Below, piece by piece: positions 36,326 to 46,929 of a DNA stretch of 64,000 nucleotides. The stretch is from assembly GCF_037076345.1 (NCBI RefSeq), contig NZ_AP024702.1:5613199-5677198 (forward strand), in the 5' to 3' direction. This DNA is from Haloferula helveola (GTDB lineage Bacteria; Verrucomicrobiota; Verrucomicrobiia; Verrucomicrobiales; Akkermansiaceae). How positions within the stretch are numbered: position 1 is the first letter of the stretch; each line of letters opens with the position of its first letter. Both the position numbers and the translations under genes were made by a program. A model generated the notes under the pieces. The model ran no database searches. It saw nothing but the letters and a program-made list of their open reading frames with translations, and was not told the origin of the DNA.

Positions 36326-38473
36326 TCATTCGTTGCCCTCGAATTGAGCTCCGGCGACCAGATTTCCGCCGTCGTTGAGGCGCACGACGTTGTCCGAATA
36401 GATGTCCTCGCGCAGTCCCTGCTCGAGGATCAGTCCAGGTCCGTCGTTCTTCTCCATCCGGTTTTTCTCCACGACCATGCTGATCGCCGAAAACCTCACG
36501 GCCATCCCTCCGATCTTGTTCGCGTAGACCGAATTCCCGCGCACCCGGCCCGAAGCTCCGGCCGCGAGGACGATACCGTATTCCCGGTTGCCCATCACTT
36601 CGTTGGCCAGCAGGTCGATGCCTTCGGCCGCCGAGTCGATCAGGATCCCCGCGCGGCTGTTGCCCTTCGCCACGCACTCGGAAATCGATGCCGATCCTCC
36701 GTCCCACACCTCGAATCCGTGGCCGTAGTTCTCGGTCGATCGAGATTCGCGGATCACCAGTCGGCTGTCCTTGCCGTGCGCCGCCGCGCCATCCCAGCCA
36801 TTGCCTTTGAATTCGCAGCGCAGCGCGTCGGCGACCCCGCTCTCGATCACTTCCAGCCCGTGCCCCGACGCCTCAAGGAACACGCAGTCCGCAAACGAGA
36901 CTTCAGCGCCCCGCAGTTGCACCGCCGGGTAGCGCGTCTCGGCAGGATCGAAGCCCTTCTTGTGAAACACCACACCACTCACCGTGGCCTTCTTGGCACC
37001 GGGTCCGAAGGTAATCACGGGAGCCTCCCCGGCTTCGGCCTCAAGGACCGTCTTCCCCTCGCCCGCGCCTTCCAGCTGAACCGCGACATTGATCGCCAGT
37101 CCGCCCTCGAAGACCCCCTCGCCCAGCACCACACGGTCACGATCGCGCGCCCCCTGCAGGGCCTCCTTCAGAGTCGCCATATCCTCCGGAACCCGGAGCG
37201 TGCGCGTGTAAGATGCGATCTTCTCGTAAAGCGCACGAATCTCCTCGTCGTGCGGTGCCAGAGCGATCGCTTCCCGCATCCACTCGAGAGCCTGCGCGTC
37301 GAATGCCCCCTGGTCCCGGAGTTTCGCTGCCCCGGCAAGTTCCCGGGCACGACCGAATTCCTGTTGCTGCTTCTCCTTGGCCGCCGCGATTTCCTTGCCA
37401 AGAGTCCGGATCAGCTCGTCTCCCGGAAGCTCGCCCGCCAAGGCCGATAGCCCGGACTCCGCCTGCTCCCAATTTCGGATCTCGACCGCCGCCCGGATCG
37501 CTTCGGTCCACTGGGTGCGCACCTGCGACACCCGCGCCGATTCGATCTTGTCGCGAAGCTCAAGCACCTCCGACTCATTCGGATACTTTTTGAGAACCTT
37601 CTCCGCCGCCGCCGCGGCATCGTCCAGCCGATCCGCTTCGAACGCTGCCAAGGCCTCGCCGGACCAGTAGCCGACAAACTGCTCCTGCTCTTCCCGCATG
37701 CCGAACTCGATGCTCCGAAGACCGGTGAGCACGACCTCGGATCCGGGCGACAGCTTCTCAATCTGCAGGTAGGCCTCCTTCGCCTCCTTCCAACTTCTGC
37801 CGTCCACCAGTTTGGCGGCCAGCCTCTCGAGATTGGCCATCTCCATCTGGCGCCGGACATCCTTCTCCGCCTGGATGTGGAAATAGAGCCAGCCACCGCC
37901 GGCCCCGCCGATCACGAGGAACAGCATCAGATACAGAGCGACCCGCAAGCCCAGCCCCGTCGACTCAGGCTCCGGCTCGTTGTACTCCTCCTCCGGGTCC
38001 ACCGGGGTGTCGCTCGGGCCTGCCTGAACCGCCGGCGCCACCTCAGATTCAGCCTGTGGCGGAGCGGGATCGGCTACCGGCTTTTTCGGTGGGACCGGAG
38101 TGCTATGGAAATCCTCGCGCTTGGTGGATACCGATTTGCCGGTCACGGAACCGGGGACAAGCGCCATCATCGCCGCGACCTTCTCCTGCCGCCGCCGTTC
38201 CGCCTCCTCGCGCACGGCTGCCATCGCCCGGTCGAACTCCTGCAGCCCCTCCTGGTAGCGCGTGGCAATCGTCTCATTCGGGGCATTTCGCACGAGATCC
38301 GCCAGGCGCTCCCGAGCCTCGGCGAACTCACCCATGCGGGTCACCGGATCCTCCTCCGCACCCAGACCAAGCACGCTTTTCGCCTCTTCCAACGTCATCC
38401 GACGCTCGTGTAGCATCGCCTCCGCGCGGCGAAAAGACCCATTCCCGGAAAGCGCGAAACCGTTTGGGAGCAA
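36326..38473 (-). CDS. Membrane protein with DnaJ-like N-terminal domain and right-handed beta-helix
   Basis: Up to 715 residues; the start is uncertain and ATG 38398 (residue 26, MTLEEAKSVLGLGAEEDP) or 38416 is more likely than 38473. Residues 26-85 resemble a DnaJ/J-like helical domain (the HPD tripeptide is not seen). A proline/acid-rich linker follows, then a transmembrane helix (about 177-199, VALYLMLFLVIGGAGGGWLY), TPR-like helical repeats (about 205-430), and a right-handed parallel beta-helix (about 440-705) with many N-G-type turns (SASISECVAKGNSRAGILID), as in pectate-lyase-like and NosD-like proteins. Topology predicts the J-like part inside and the beta-helix outside. Function unknown. 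Confidence 0.75.
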   Translation of the reverse strand: MLPNGFALSGNGSFRRAEAMLHERRMTLEEAKSVLGLGAEEDPVTRMGEFAEARERLADLVRNAPNETIATRYQEGLQEFDRAMAAVREEAERRRQEKVAAMMALVPGSVTGKSVSTKREDFHSTPVPPKKPVADPAPPQAESEVAPAVQAGPSDTPVDPEEEYNEPEPESTGLGLRVALYLMLFLVIGGAGGGWLYFHIQAEKDVRRQMEMANLERLAAKLVDGRSWKEAKEAYLQIEKLSPGSEVVLTGLRSIEFGMREEQEQFVGYWSGEALAAFEADRLDDAAAAAEKVLKKYPNESEVLELRDKIESARVSQVRTQWTEAIRAAVEIRNWEQAESGLSALAGELPGDELIRTLGKEIAAAKEKQQQEFGRARELAGAAKLRDQGAFDAQALEWMREAIALAPHDEEIRALYEKIASYTRTLRVPEDMATLKEALQGARDRDRVVLGEGVFEGGLAINVAVQLEGAGEGKTVLEAEAGEAPVITFGPGAKKATVSGVVFHKKGFDPAETRYPAVQLRGAEVSFADCVFLEASGHGLEVIESGVADALRCEFKGNGWDGAAAHGKDSRLVIRESRSTENYGHGFEVWDGGSASISECVAKGNSRAGILIDSAAEGIDLLANEVMGNREYGIVLAAGASGRVRGNSVYANKIGGMAVRFSAISMVVEKNRMEKNDGPGLILEQGLREDIYSDNVVRLNDGGNLVAGAQFEGNE

Positions 38474-38504
38474 TTGCTCTCCGGGGCGGCTCGGCCGCAG
38501 GAAA

Positions 38505-39263
38505 TCACCCCCCTTCGTGCCCTCCCCGGCTCTGCGAATGACGTTTCCGGTAGGCCCGTGGCGACATCCCCATCAGTTCGGAGAACTTCTTCGAAAACGC
38601 GCTGTGGTCATAAAACCCGAGTTCGAGCGCGATCTCGGTGACCTGGAGGTTCGAGCTGACCAGCAGATCGCAGGCCTTCAGAATCCGGAGCCGCTGGATG
38701 TAGCGCGAGGGCGACAACTTGAACGCCGCCCGGAATCGCCTTTCCATCTGGCGGACGGACATGCCGACCATCCTCGCGAGCGAGTTCATGGAAACCTTTT
38801 CGGCGTAGTTGTGCTTCAGGTAGTCGGTGGCAGGGAGCAGATCGAGGTAGGGTTGCAGTTCCGCACGGGCGCCTTCGTAGCTTCGAACCGTTCCACAGAC
38901 GCCCGCCACCTCGCCGGTCCGGGTGAAAAGCGGAATCTTGTCGGTCACGAACCACTCGGGTTCCCCAATCGAGTTCGGGAACAATTCGACGATCCCGATC
39001 ATCCCCTCGCCACTCTCCATCACTTTCCGGTCGTCTTCCCGATACTTCTCGGCCAGTTCGAGCGGGAAAATCTCCAGATCCGACCTTCCAATCATCTCCG
39101 AAACGGTGGAAAATCCACACCTTTGGGCAAAGGCTCGGTTTCCCGACATGATGCGGAATTCGGTGTCTTTGGCAAAGTAGAGAAGACCCGGAAGAGTGTC
39201 GAAAAGCGCCCGAACTCCACCGGGTCTCAGCGATTCCAACCATTCCCGCGCAGCCTCGCTCAT
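38505..39263 (-). CDS. PAS domain-containing AraC family transcriptional regulator
   Basis: 252 residues with a PAS domain in the first half (LFDTLPGLLYFAKDTEFRIM and EWFVTDKIPLFTRTGEVAGV) and an AraC helix-turn-helix in the second (EIALELGFYDHSAFSKKFSE). It is the same type as the gene at 15095 and close in arrangement but not near-identical. It is divergent from the Gfo/Idh/MocA oxidoreductase gene, with about 90 bases between starts, and the gap holds two 21-bp-spaced direct repeats. I infer that it controls the sugar-oxidising genes to its right and itself. Confidence 0.9.
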   Translation of the reverse strand: MSEAAREWLESLRPGGVRALFDTLPGLLYFAKDTEFRIMSGNRAFAQRCGFSTVSEMIGRSDLEIFPLELAEKYREDDRKVMESGEGMIGIVELFPNSIGEPEWFVTDKIPLFTRTGEVAGVCGTVRSYEGARAELQPYLDLLPATDYLKHNYAEKVSMNSLARMVGMSVRQMERRFRAAFKLSPSRYIQRLRILKACDLLVSSNLQVTEIALELGFYDHSAFSKKFSELMGMSPRAYRKRHSQSRGGHEGG

Positions 39264-39266
39264 GTC

Positions 39267-39300
39267 GCAATCCTACACGAGGCTTTCGCCATCCTACAAG
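39267..39300. promoter_or_regulatory. Direct repeats with 21-bp spacing: candidate AraC-type operator
   Basis: GCAATCCTACACG (39267-39279) and GCCATCCTACAAG (39288-39300) share 11 of 13 bases and start exactly 21 bases apart, the half-site spacing of AraC (araI1/araI2) sites, two helical turns. They lie 4-37 bases upstream of the regulator start and 54-87 bases upstream of the oxidoreductase start. Binding is predicted, not seen. Confidence 0.6.
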
Positions 39301-39353
39301 CGCGCGTTCCGGCCCTCGCCTATGTTCGTTACAACTCACAACCCGTGAAACCC

Positions 39354-40523
39354 ATGAGTCAACAACCTGTCCGCATCGCAATCGTCGGTCTCGGCTTCGG
39401 AGCCGAGTTCATCCCGATCTACCAACGCCATCCCGCCGCCGAACTGGTCGCCATCTGCCAGCGCACCCGGAAGACGCTCGACGAAGTCGGCGACAAGTAT
39501 GGCATCGACAAGCGCTACGAGTCCTACGACGACCTGCTCGCCGATCCGGACATCGACGCGGTTCACATCAACACGCCGATTCCGAACCACGCCGAGCAGA
39601 CGATCGCCGCACTCAAGGCCGGAAAGCACGTCGCCTGCACCGTGCCGATGGCGACCTCGGTCGAGGACTGCCGCAAGATCGTCGAACTCGTCGAACAGAC
39701 CGGCCTGAAATACATGATGATGGAAACCGTGGTCTACGCCCGCGAGTTCCTGTTCATGAAGGATCTCTACGACCGCGGCGAGCTCGGCAAGCTGCAGTTC
39801 CTCAAGGCTTCCCACCAACAGGACATGGATGGATGGCCCGGCTACTGGCCCGGCCTGCCGCCGATGCACTACGCGACGCACTGCGTCGGTCCGATCCTCG
39901 GCCTCGGCCGTCACGAAGCGGAATACGTGTCGTGCTTCGGATCCGGAACCATCCGCGAGGAAATGCACGATTGCTACGGCTCGCCCTACGCGGTCGAGAC
40001 CTGCCACATCAAGTTCAAGGACAGCGACCTTTCCGCCCAGCTCTACCGCTCGCTGTTCGACGTCGCCCGCCAGTACCGCGAGTCTTTCGAAGTCTACGGC
40101 TCGAAGAAGGCCGTCGAGTGGCCGCTCATCGAAGGTGAGGAACTCGTGGTCCACACGGCCAAGAAGCCCGAGCCCGAGATCCCCGAGCGCGTCGAGTGCC
40201 CGGATTTCGCCCACCTGCTCCCCGACGAGATTGCGCCGTTCACCACGGGCGGTGTCTACGGTGGTGACGGCGGTGAAGAGCACCTCAGCTTCACCCAGGG
40301 CGCCGGTCACGGCGGCTCCCACCCGCACCTCGTGCACCAGTTCGTCGAACTGCTGCTCGGCCGCGGTGAGGGCTACCCGAACGCCGTCCAGTCGGCCAAC
40401 ATCACGTGCACCGGCATTCTCGCCCACGAATCGGCTCTCCAGGGCGGTGCGCTCGTCGCTCTTCCCGACTTCACACTGTCGAAGCCGAAGACTGACGAAG
40501 TGCGGGCAACCGTGCTAGTGTAA
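39354..40523 (+). CDS. Gfo/Idh/MocA family oxidoreductase
   Basis: 389 residues from ATG 39354; a much longer frame begins upstream inside the opposite-strand regulator and is spurious. N-terminal Rossmann fold (IAIVGLGFGAEFIPIYQRH) and the conserved NTPIPNHAEQTIAALKAGKH with AGKHVACTVPM (the lysine of the EKP-like motif is replaced here by a Thr: CTVPM). These enzymes oxidise or reduce sugars and inositols with NAD(P). Coupling with a ThuA-type gene downstream resembles thuAB, in which ThuB makes 3-keto-disaccharides. Sugar substrate is unknown. Confidence 0.9.
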   Translation: MSQQPVRIAIVGLGFGAEFIPIYQRHPAAELVAICQRTRKTLDEVGDKYGIDKRYESYDDLLADPDIDAVHINTPIPNHAEQTIAALKAGKHVACTVPMATSVEDCRKIVELVEQTGLKYMMMETVVYAREFLFMKDLYDRGELGKLQFLKASHQQDMDGWPGYWPGLPPMHYATHCVGPILGLGRHEAEYVSCFGSGTIREEMHDCYGSPYAVETCHIKFKDSDLSAQLYRSLFDVARQYRESFEVYGSKKAVEWPLIEGEELVVHTAKKPEPEIPERVECPDFAHLLPDEIAPFTTGGVYGGDGGEEHLSFTQGAGHGGSHPHLVHQFVELLLGRGEGYPNAVQSANITCTGILAHESALQGGALVALPDFTLSKPKTDEVRATVLV

Positions 40524-40527
40524 CGCG

Positions 40528-40550
40528 CTCGGCATCCGAGACGTTTTTTT
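40528..40550 (+). terminator. Terminator after the oxidoreductase gene
   Basis: CTCGG (40528-40532) and CCGAG (40536-40540) form a short stem around CAT, followed by T7 (40544-40550). A second hairpin, GGACGCCGGC (40551-40560) with GCCGGCGTCC (40576-40585), follows with no T run. Read-through into the next gene is likely reduced rather than absent. Confidence 0.65.
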
Positions 40551-40610
40551 GGACGCCGGCTCCGGAAATCCCGGCGCCGGCGTCCGTATCTTATCACTGC
40601 ACATCCACCC

Positions 40611-43600
40611 ATGAGCCGACTTTCACGCATCCGCTTGCTTCTGCCTCTCCTCATTCTGGGAGCGGCGGTGGCAGCCCCCCTGATTCTTCCCCACAAGGAA
40701 GCCCGGCGTCTCGAAGTCCTGTTCTTCGGCGCACCAACCGAAAACGGACCCCATCACGATCCGATCACCCGCTACCGGGTGCTGAAGAAGGGGCTCGGCA
40801 CCGAGGGGATCAACCTGACGTATTCGGAAGATCCTTCCGTGGCATTCACACCGGAAACGCTCGGCCGGTTCGACGCGGTTCTGATGTATGCCAACTGGAA
40901 CCAGAACGAGCCGATGCCCGCCGACCAGCTCAAGGCGCTGGTCGACTACGTGGAAGCCGGAGGCGGCTTCGTTCCCGTCCACTGCGCATCGGCCTGCTAC
41001 GGCGGATCGCCCGAGTTCGTCGAACTTGTCGGCGGACGCTTCAAGTCGCACGGCGGCGAAGAGTTTCAGGTCCGGAACGTTCAGCCGAACCATCCGATCC
41101 TCAAGGGACTCAAGGGCTACAAGGCGTGGGACGAGACTTACGTCCATGACCGGCTGACCGACGACCGCGACGTTCTCCAAACGCGCGACCGCGAGCCGTG
41201 GACCTGGACCCGCACCCAAGGAAGAGGCCGCGTGTTCTATACCGCCGGAGGCCACGACCACCGGGTTTGGGATCTGCCGGAGTTTCACAGACTGATCCGG
41301 AACGGGATCTACTGGTCGGTCGGACCCGATACCTATCAGCTGCTCGCCAACCTGAAGCTACCCAAGCTCGAACAGGAGAAGGTTTCCCTTCCCGGCTACC
41401 GCGAGCGCCGTGAGATCACCATGGCCCAGAAGCCGATCGAACCGGTCGAGTCGATGAAACTCGCTCAGGTGCCGACGGGGATGGAGCTTTCGCTGTTCGC
41501 CAGCGAACCGGACATCGTCAACCCGATCTTCGTGTCCTGGGACCACCGCGGGCGGGCATTCGTCATCGAAACGATTGACTACCCGAACAACCTCCAGGCC
41601 GGAAACCTCGGCCACGACCGGATCACGATCTGTGAGGATACGGACGGCGACGGGCGGGCCGACAAGTTCACCCGCTTCGCCGAGAAGCTGTCGATCCCCA
41701 CTTCCCTCGTCTTCGCGAATGGCGGCGTCATCTGCACCAACGGCTCCCAGATGCTGTTCCTCAAGGACACAAATGGCGACGACAAGGCCGATGTTCGCGA
41801 GGTGCTGTTCGAAGGCTTCAACATGGGCGACACCCATGCGGGCGTCTCGAACCTCCGCTATGGTTTCGATGGATGGATCTACGCCACGATCGGCTACTCC
41901 GGTTTCAAAGGAGAGGTCGGCGGAAAGCAGCACCAATTCTCGCAGGGCGTGTTCCGCTTCAAGCCCGACGCGTCCGAGTTGGAGTTCCTGCAGAACACCA
42001 CCAACAACACCTGGGGCCTCGGCTTCACGGAGGAGTTCGATGTCGTCGGCTCGACCGCCAACGGCAACCCGAGTTTCTACCACACGTTCCCGAACGAAAC
42101 CTACAAGAGTGTCGGTGTGGATCAGGGCCGCACGCCGGCGGCGGACGACAATCCGATCTTCAATCCGATGTCGATGGACATCCGGCAGGTTGATCAGTTC
42201 GACCGCTACACCGCCGCAGCCGGTCACGCCGTCTACACCTCGCGACGCTTCCCTGCTGACTACCGGAACCGGATGGCCTTCGTCTGCGGCCCCACCGGCA
42301 AGCTGGTCGGCAACTTCGAGATGACCCGAAACGGTGGCGGCTGGAAAGCCGTGCAATCGCCCAACAACCTGTACGCGTCCGCCGATGCCTGGTCGGCCCC
42401 CGTTTGCGCTGAAGTCGGACCGGACGGCGCTGTGTGGGTCTGTGACTGGTACAACATCATCGTCCAGCACAACCCCACCCCCAGCCGCAACTCGGCCGGT
42501 GTGGATGCGAAAACGGGACGGGGAAATGCCTATGAGACCCCGCTGCGCGACAAGCAGCACGGGCGCGTCTACCGCATCTATCCGAAGCAGTCGGAAGACG
42601 AACCGAACCCGGGTCTGGATCCGAAGAAACCTGCGACTCTGATCGCCGGGCTCGACCATCCGAACCTGCTCTGGCGTCTGCACGCCCAGCGCCTGATCGC
42701 CGAGCAAGGAGACCCGTCGCTCGCACCCGAACTGATCCGGGCGGTCCAATCCAGCGAGTTCGCCGCACCGCATGCCCTGCACGCCTTGGCGGCTCTCGGC
42801 GAGCTGAAGCCGGAGTTGGTGCAAGCCGCCCTCGGATCGAAGCAACCTGCGGCTAGACGGGCTGCCATCGCCCTTGCGGATCCCGCGGTATTGAAAGCCG
42901 CATGCGTGACCGATGGCACCATCAAGTCGAGCGGACGGGAACTCGCCGAGATCCTGATCGGGCTCTCCAAGGGTGCCTCCGATCCCGAGATCGGTGCCGC
43001 CATTTACAAGGTGGCCGCAGATCACCCGACAGCCATCTTCGACGACCCCACCCTGCGCGACGCATGGCAGATTGCTTCCCGCCGGCAGGCTTCGGCTGTT
43101 CTCGCGGCGGCGAAAGCCGCAGGCACCGAAGGCGCACCGCCTGAGCCGGTGAACGTTTTGCCGAATTCCGGATTCGAAGAGTCCAGCGGCAACTTCCCGA
43201 CCGACTGGACCGACCTTCGCGTGTATTCCGGCGCGAACCCCAATGACATCCGTGTCTCCTCGCCCGACAACGGCCGGAATGGTGGCAAGTGCCTCTCGAT
43301 CTCCACCGACCGGCCCATCGACTGCGGGGTCGCGATCACCGTTCCCGTGACGCCCGGAACCCGCTACCGCCTGAGCGGCTGGGTCCGCTGCGAGAACCTC
43401 AACACGGTCGGCAACAGCCCCGGGGCGCTCATGAATATCCACGGCGGGCAACGCACCGGCGCCGTCAAGGGAACCACCGACTGGACCCAGGTCTCGGTCG
43501 AGTTCGATTCCGGTTCGAGCCGTGAAGCCGTGATCCACTGCCTGTTTGGCGGGTACGGCGGCGCTTCGGGAACGGCTTGGTTCGACGACGTTTCACTGGT

Positions 43601-44090
43601 CGCTATCGGAAGCGGCAACAGCCTCGAGGGCGCTCTCGACACCCTCGCCGCTTTTGACAAGGCCGGGGGTGTTTCCGAGCCCAAGGAATTGGTTCGGCGC
43701 TTCAAACCCGATGCCGAAGTGCACGCCCGGGGGGAGGCAGTTTACAACAAGACCTGTGTCGCGTGTCACGGCGTTGACGGCCGGGGCGTCCCCCACACCT
43801 TCCCGCCCCTCGACGGTTCGGAATGGCTGACTGGCGAGGCCGACCTTCCGATCAAGATCGTGCTCCACGGACTGATGGGGCCGGTGAGGGTCGGCGACGA
43901 GGTCTTCAACAGCGCGATGGCACCACTTGGTCCCGCTCTGAATGACCAGGAAATCGCCGATGTGCTGACCTACGTGCGGCAACGCTGGAAGAACGATGCC
44001 GCTCCGGTCAGTGCCGAAGAGGTAAAGAAACAACGTGCCGCTACTTCCTCGAGGACCACGATGTGGACCGCTCAGGAACTCGGAAGGTAA
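40611..44090 (+). CDS. ThuA / beta-propeller dehydrogenase / HEAT / carbohydrate-binding / cytochrome c protein
   Basis: 1159 residues. Order of parts: N-terminal helix or signal (about 9-22); ThuA-like domain (33-245; VHCASACYGG); PVC-type membrane-bound dehydrogenase beta-propeller (about 285-620; SWDHRGRAFVIETIDYPNNL and DTDGDGRADKF); HEAT-like helices (about 640-760); a carbohydrate-binding-like domain (about 850-985; NSGFEESSGNFPTDW); and a cytochrome c domain with CVACH (Cys1049-His1053). Such multi-domain proteins are typical of Planctomycetes and Verrucomicrobia. I infer a periplasmic or membrane-attached enzyme that oxidises a sugar and passes electrons to its own heme. It follows the Gfo/Idh oxidoreductase. 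Confidence 0.88.
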   Translation: MSRLSRIRLLLPLLILGAAVAAPLILPHKEARRLEVLFFGAPTENGPHHDPITRYRVLKKGLGTEGINLTYSEDPSVAFTPETLGRFDAVLMYANWNQNEPMPADQLKALVDYVEAGGGFVPVHCASACYGGSPEFVELVGGRFKSHGGEEFQVRNVQPNHPILKGLKGYKAWDETYVHDRLTDDRDVLQTRDREPWTWTRTQGRGRVFYTAGGHDHRVWDLPEFHRLIRNGIYWSVGPDTYQLLANLKLPKLEQEKVSLPGYRERREITMAQKPIEPVESMKLAQVPTGMELSLFASEPDIVNPIFVSWDHRGRAFVIETIDYPNNLQAGNLGHDRITICEDTDGDGRADKFTRFAEKLSIPTSLVFANGGVICTNGSQMLFLKDTNGDDKADVREVLFEGFNMGDTHAGVSNLRYGFDGWIYATIGYSGFKGEVGGKQHQFSQGVFRFKPDASELEFLQNTTNNTWGLGFTEEFDVVGSTANGNPSFYHTFPNETYKSVGVDQGRTPAADDNPIFNPMSMDIRQVDQFDRYTAAAGHAVYTSRRFPADYRNRMAFVCGPTGKLVGNFEMTRNGGGWKAVQSPNNLYASADAWSAPVCAEVGPDGAVWVCDWYNIIVQHNPTPSRNSAGVDAKTGRGNAYETPLRDKQHGRVYRIYPKQSEDEPNPGLDPKKPATLIAGLDHPNLLWRLHAQRLIAEQGDPSLAPELIRAVQSSEFAAPHALHALAALGELKPELVQAALGSKQPAARRAAIALADPAVLKAACVTDGTIKSSGRELAEILIGLSKGASDPEIGAAIYKVAADHPTAIFDDPTLRDAWQIASRRQASAVLAAAKAAGTEGAPPEPVNVLPNSGFEESSGNFPTDWTDLRVYSGANPNDIRVSSPDNGRNGGKCLSISTDRPIDCGVAITVPVTPGTRYRLSGWVRCENLNTVGNSPGALMNIHGGQRTGAVKGTTDWTQVSVEFDSGSSREAVIHCLFGGYGGASGTAWFDDVSLVAIGSGNSLEGALDTLAAFDKAGGVSEPKELVRRFKPDAEVHARGEAVYNKTCVACHGVDGRGVPHTFPPLDGSEWLTGEADLPIKIVLHGLMGPVRVGDEVFNSAMAPLGPALNDQEIADVLTYVRQRWKNDAAPVSAEEVKKQRAATSSRTTMWTAQELGR

Positions 44091-44097
44091 CAAGGAG

Positions 44098-44116
44098 CGG
44101 CACCTTTCAGGTGCCG
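44098..44116 (+). terminator. First hairpin after the cytochrome gene
   Basis: CGGCACCT (44098-44105) and AGGTGCCG (44109-44116) form a perfect 8-bp stem with a three-base loop, just after the stop. There is only TTCT after it, so the second hairpin at 44155-44191 is the better terminator. Confidence 0.45.
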
Positions 44117-44154
44117 TTCTGAATCGAAGGGCACCCGATGGGAGCCCCTCCATG

Positions 44155-44191
44155 AAAAAGCCCCGGCAGCTTTCGCTGACGGGGCCTTTTT
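44155..44191. terminator. Bidirectional terminator between convergent genes
   Basis: A run of A5, then GCCCCG with a CAGC/GCTG inner stem, then CGGGGC and T5 (44187-44191): a nearly perfect hairpin with small bulges between the cytochrome protein and ahcY. Works in both directions. Confidence 0.8.
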
Positions 44192-44214
44192 GAATCCAAT
44201 CGCTTGTTCGCCGA

Positions 44215-45642
44215 TCAATAGCGGTAGTGCTCGGGCTTGTAGGGCCCATCGACCGGCACGTCGATGTAGTCGGCCTGCTCGGTGGTCAGCTTGGTCAGCT
44301 TGGCCCCGATCTTATCGAGGTGAAGACGGGCAACCTCCTCGTCGAGATGCTTCGGCAGCACCTTCACCTCGCCGGGCTTGTAGCTGTCCTTGTTCTTCCA
44401 GAGGTCGATCTGGGCCAGCGTCTGATTGGTGAAGCTGTTCGACATCACGAAGCTCGGGTGGCCGGTGGCGCAACCGAGGTTCACAAGACGCCCTTCGGCA
44501 AGCATGTAGATGCTGTTGCCGGCCGGGAACGAGTACTTGTCGACCTGCGGCTTGATGTTCGTCTTCTGGACGTCCGACCGGGCGTTGAGCTTCTCCATCT
44601 GGATCTCGTTGTCGAAGTGGCCGATGTTACAGACGATCGCCTGGTCCTTCATCTTCTCCATGTGCTCGACGCGGATGATGTCGAAGTTGCCGGTGGTGGT
44701 GACGTAGATATCGCCCCAGCCGAGCGTGTCCTCGACGGTCAGCACCCGGAATCCTTCCATCGCCGCCTGCAGCGCGCAGATCGGGTCGACCTCGGTCACA
44801 ACGACCTGGGCTCCCTGTCCGCGCAGCGCCTGCGCGCAGCCTTTGCCGACATCGCCGTAGCCGCAGACCACCGCGACCTTGCCTGAGATCATCACGTCGG
44901 TCGCACGCTTGATGCCGTCGACGAGCGACTCGCGGCAGCCGTAGAGGTTGTCGAACTTCGACTTGGTAACCGAGTCGTTGACGTTGATCGCCGGCACCAG
45001 AAGCGTGCCCTTGCGAGCCATCTGGTAGAGACGGTGCACACCGGTGGTCGTCTCTTCCGAGACGCCCTTCCAGTCCTTGATCATCTTGGCGAAGATGCCC
45101 GGCTGCTCCTTGCCGATGTTCTTGAGCAGGTTCTTGATGACCTCTTCCTCGTGACTGCCCGAGGGGGTGTTCACCCAGTCGGAACCGTTCTCCATCTCGT
45201 AGCCCTTGTGGAGCAGCAGGGTCGCGTCGCCACCGTCGTCAACGATCAGCTCGGGACCGCCGCCACACGGGAACTGCAACGCCTTCCACGTGCACCACCA
45301 GTATTCCTCGAGCGTCTCGCCCTTCCAGGCGAACACCGGGGTACCGGCGGCCGCGATCGCGGCGGCGGCGTGATCCTGCGTCGAGAAGATGTTGCAGGAA
45401 ACCCAGCGCACCTCGGCACCGAGTTCGACCAGCGTCTCGATCAGGACGGCGGTCTGGATGGTCATGTGGAGCGAACCCATGATCCGGACACCCTGGAGGG
45501 GCTTCTCCGGACCGTATTTCTCGCGGGTCGCCATCAGGCCGGGCATCTCGTGCTCGGCGATGTCGATCTCCTTGCGACCGAAATCGGCAAGGCCGATGTC
45601 GCGGACTTTGTAATCTTGCGTGCTTTCTGCTACGGCACTCAT
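44215..45642 (-). CDS. ahcY: Adenosylhomocysteinase
   Basis: 475 residues. SAH hydrolase splits S-adenosylhomocysteine to adenosine and homocysteine, relieving product inhibition of methyltransferases. The NAD-binding loop [20 protein letters not shown] is near residue 258, the motif [13 protein letters not shown] precedes it and the C-terminus ends [14 protein letters not shown], the conserved tail with the NAD-contacting Lys/Tyr. It starts 37 bases after metK on the same strand, so it is in a methyl-cycle operon. Confidence 0.97.
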   Translation of the reverse strand: MSAVAESTQDYKVRDIGLADFGRKEIDIAEHEMPGLMATREKYGPEKPLQGVRIMGSLHMTIQTAVLIETLVELGAEVRWVSCNIFSTQDHAAAAIAAAGTPVFAWKGETLEEYWWCTWKALQFPCGGGPELIVDDGGDATLLLHKGYEMENGSDWVNTPSGSHEEEVIKNLLKNIGKEQPGIFAKMIKDWKGVSEETTTGVHRLYQMARKGTLLVPAINVNDSVTKSKFDNLYGCRESLVDGIKRATDVMISGKVAVVCGYGDVGKGCAQALRGQGAQVVVTEVDPICALQAAMEGFRVLTVEDTLGWGDIYVTTTGNFDIIRVEHMEKMKDQAIVCNIGHFDNEIQMEKLNARSDVQKTNIKPQVDKYSFPAGNSIYMLAEGRLVNLGCATGHPSFVMSNSFTNQTLAQIDLWKNKDSYKPGEVKVLPKHLDEEVARLHLDKIGAKLTKLTTEQADYIDVPVDGPYKPEHYRY

Positions 45643-45679
45643 CGTATCAAATGTAGGTGTTTTCGGGTTGGTTCCGGGG

Positions 45680-46873
<1,194 letters not shown>

Positions 46874-46890
46874 TGGTGTTTCGTTTTTCG

Positions 46891-46918
46891 TATCGTCAAA
46901 TCGCGATGCGTTGATGTA
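46891..46918. promoter_or_regulatory. Palindrome in the metK / ArsR-methyltransferase gap
   Basis: In the 56-base divergent gap lies a perfect ATCGCGAT (46900-46907) with TCAA (46896-46899) on its left and TTGA (46911-46914) on its right, an imperfect larger dyad. The start-side of ahcY (45643 region) also shows an ATTTGA element. It is a candidate site for the ArsR-type regulator encoded on the right. Confidence 0.5.
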
Positions 46919-46929
46919 TCCCTCGGTCC

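Noticed and set aside
41358..43538. Minus-strand open frame of 726 codons inside the ThuA-cytochrome gene
   Set aside because: Low-complexity translation; the plus-strand protein has domains and a heme motif.
46874..46929. SAM riboswitch upstream of metK
   Set aside because: The gap to the divergent gene is only 56 bases, too short for known SAM riboswitch folds, and no matching stem pattern was seen.
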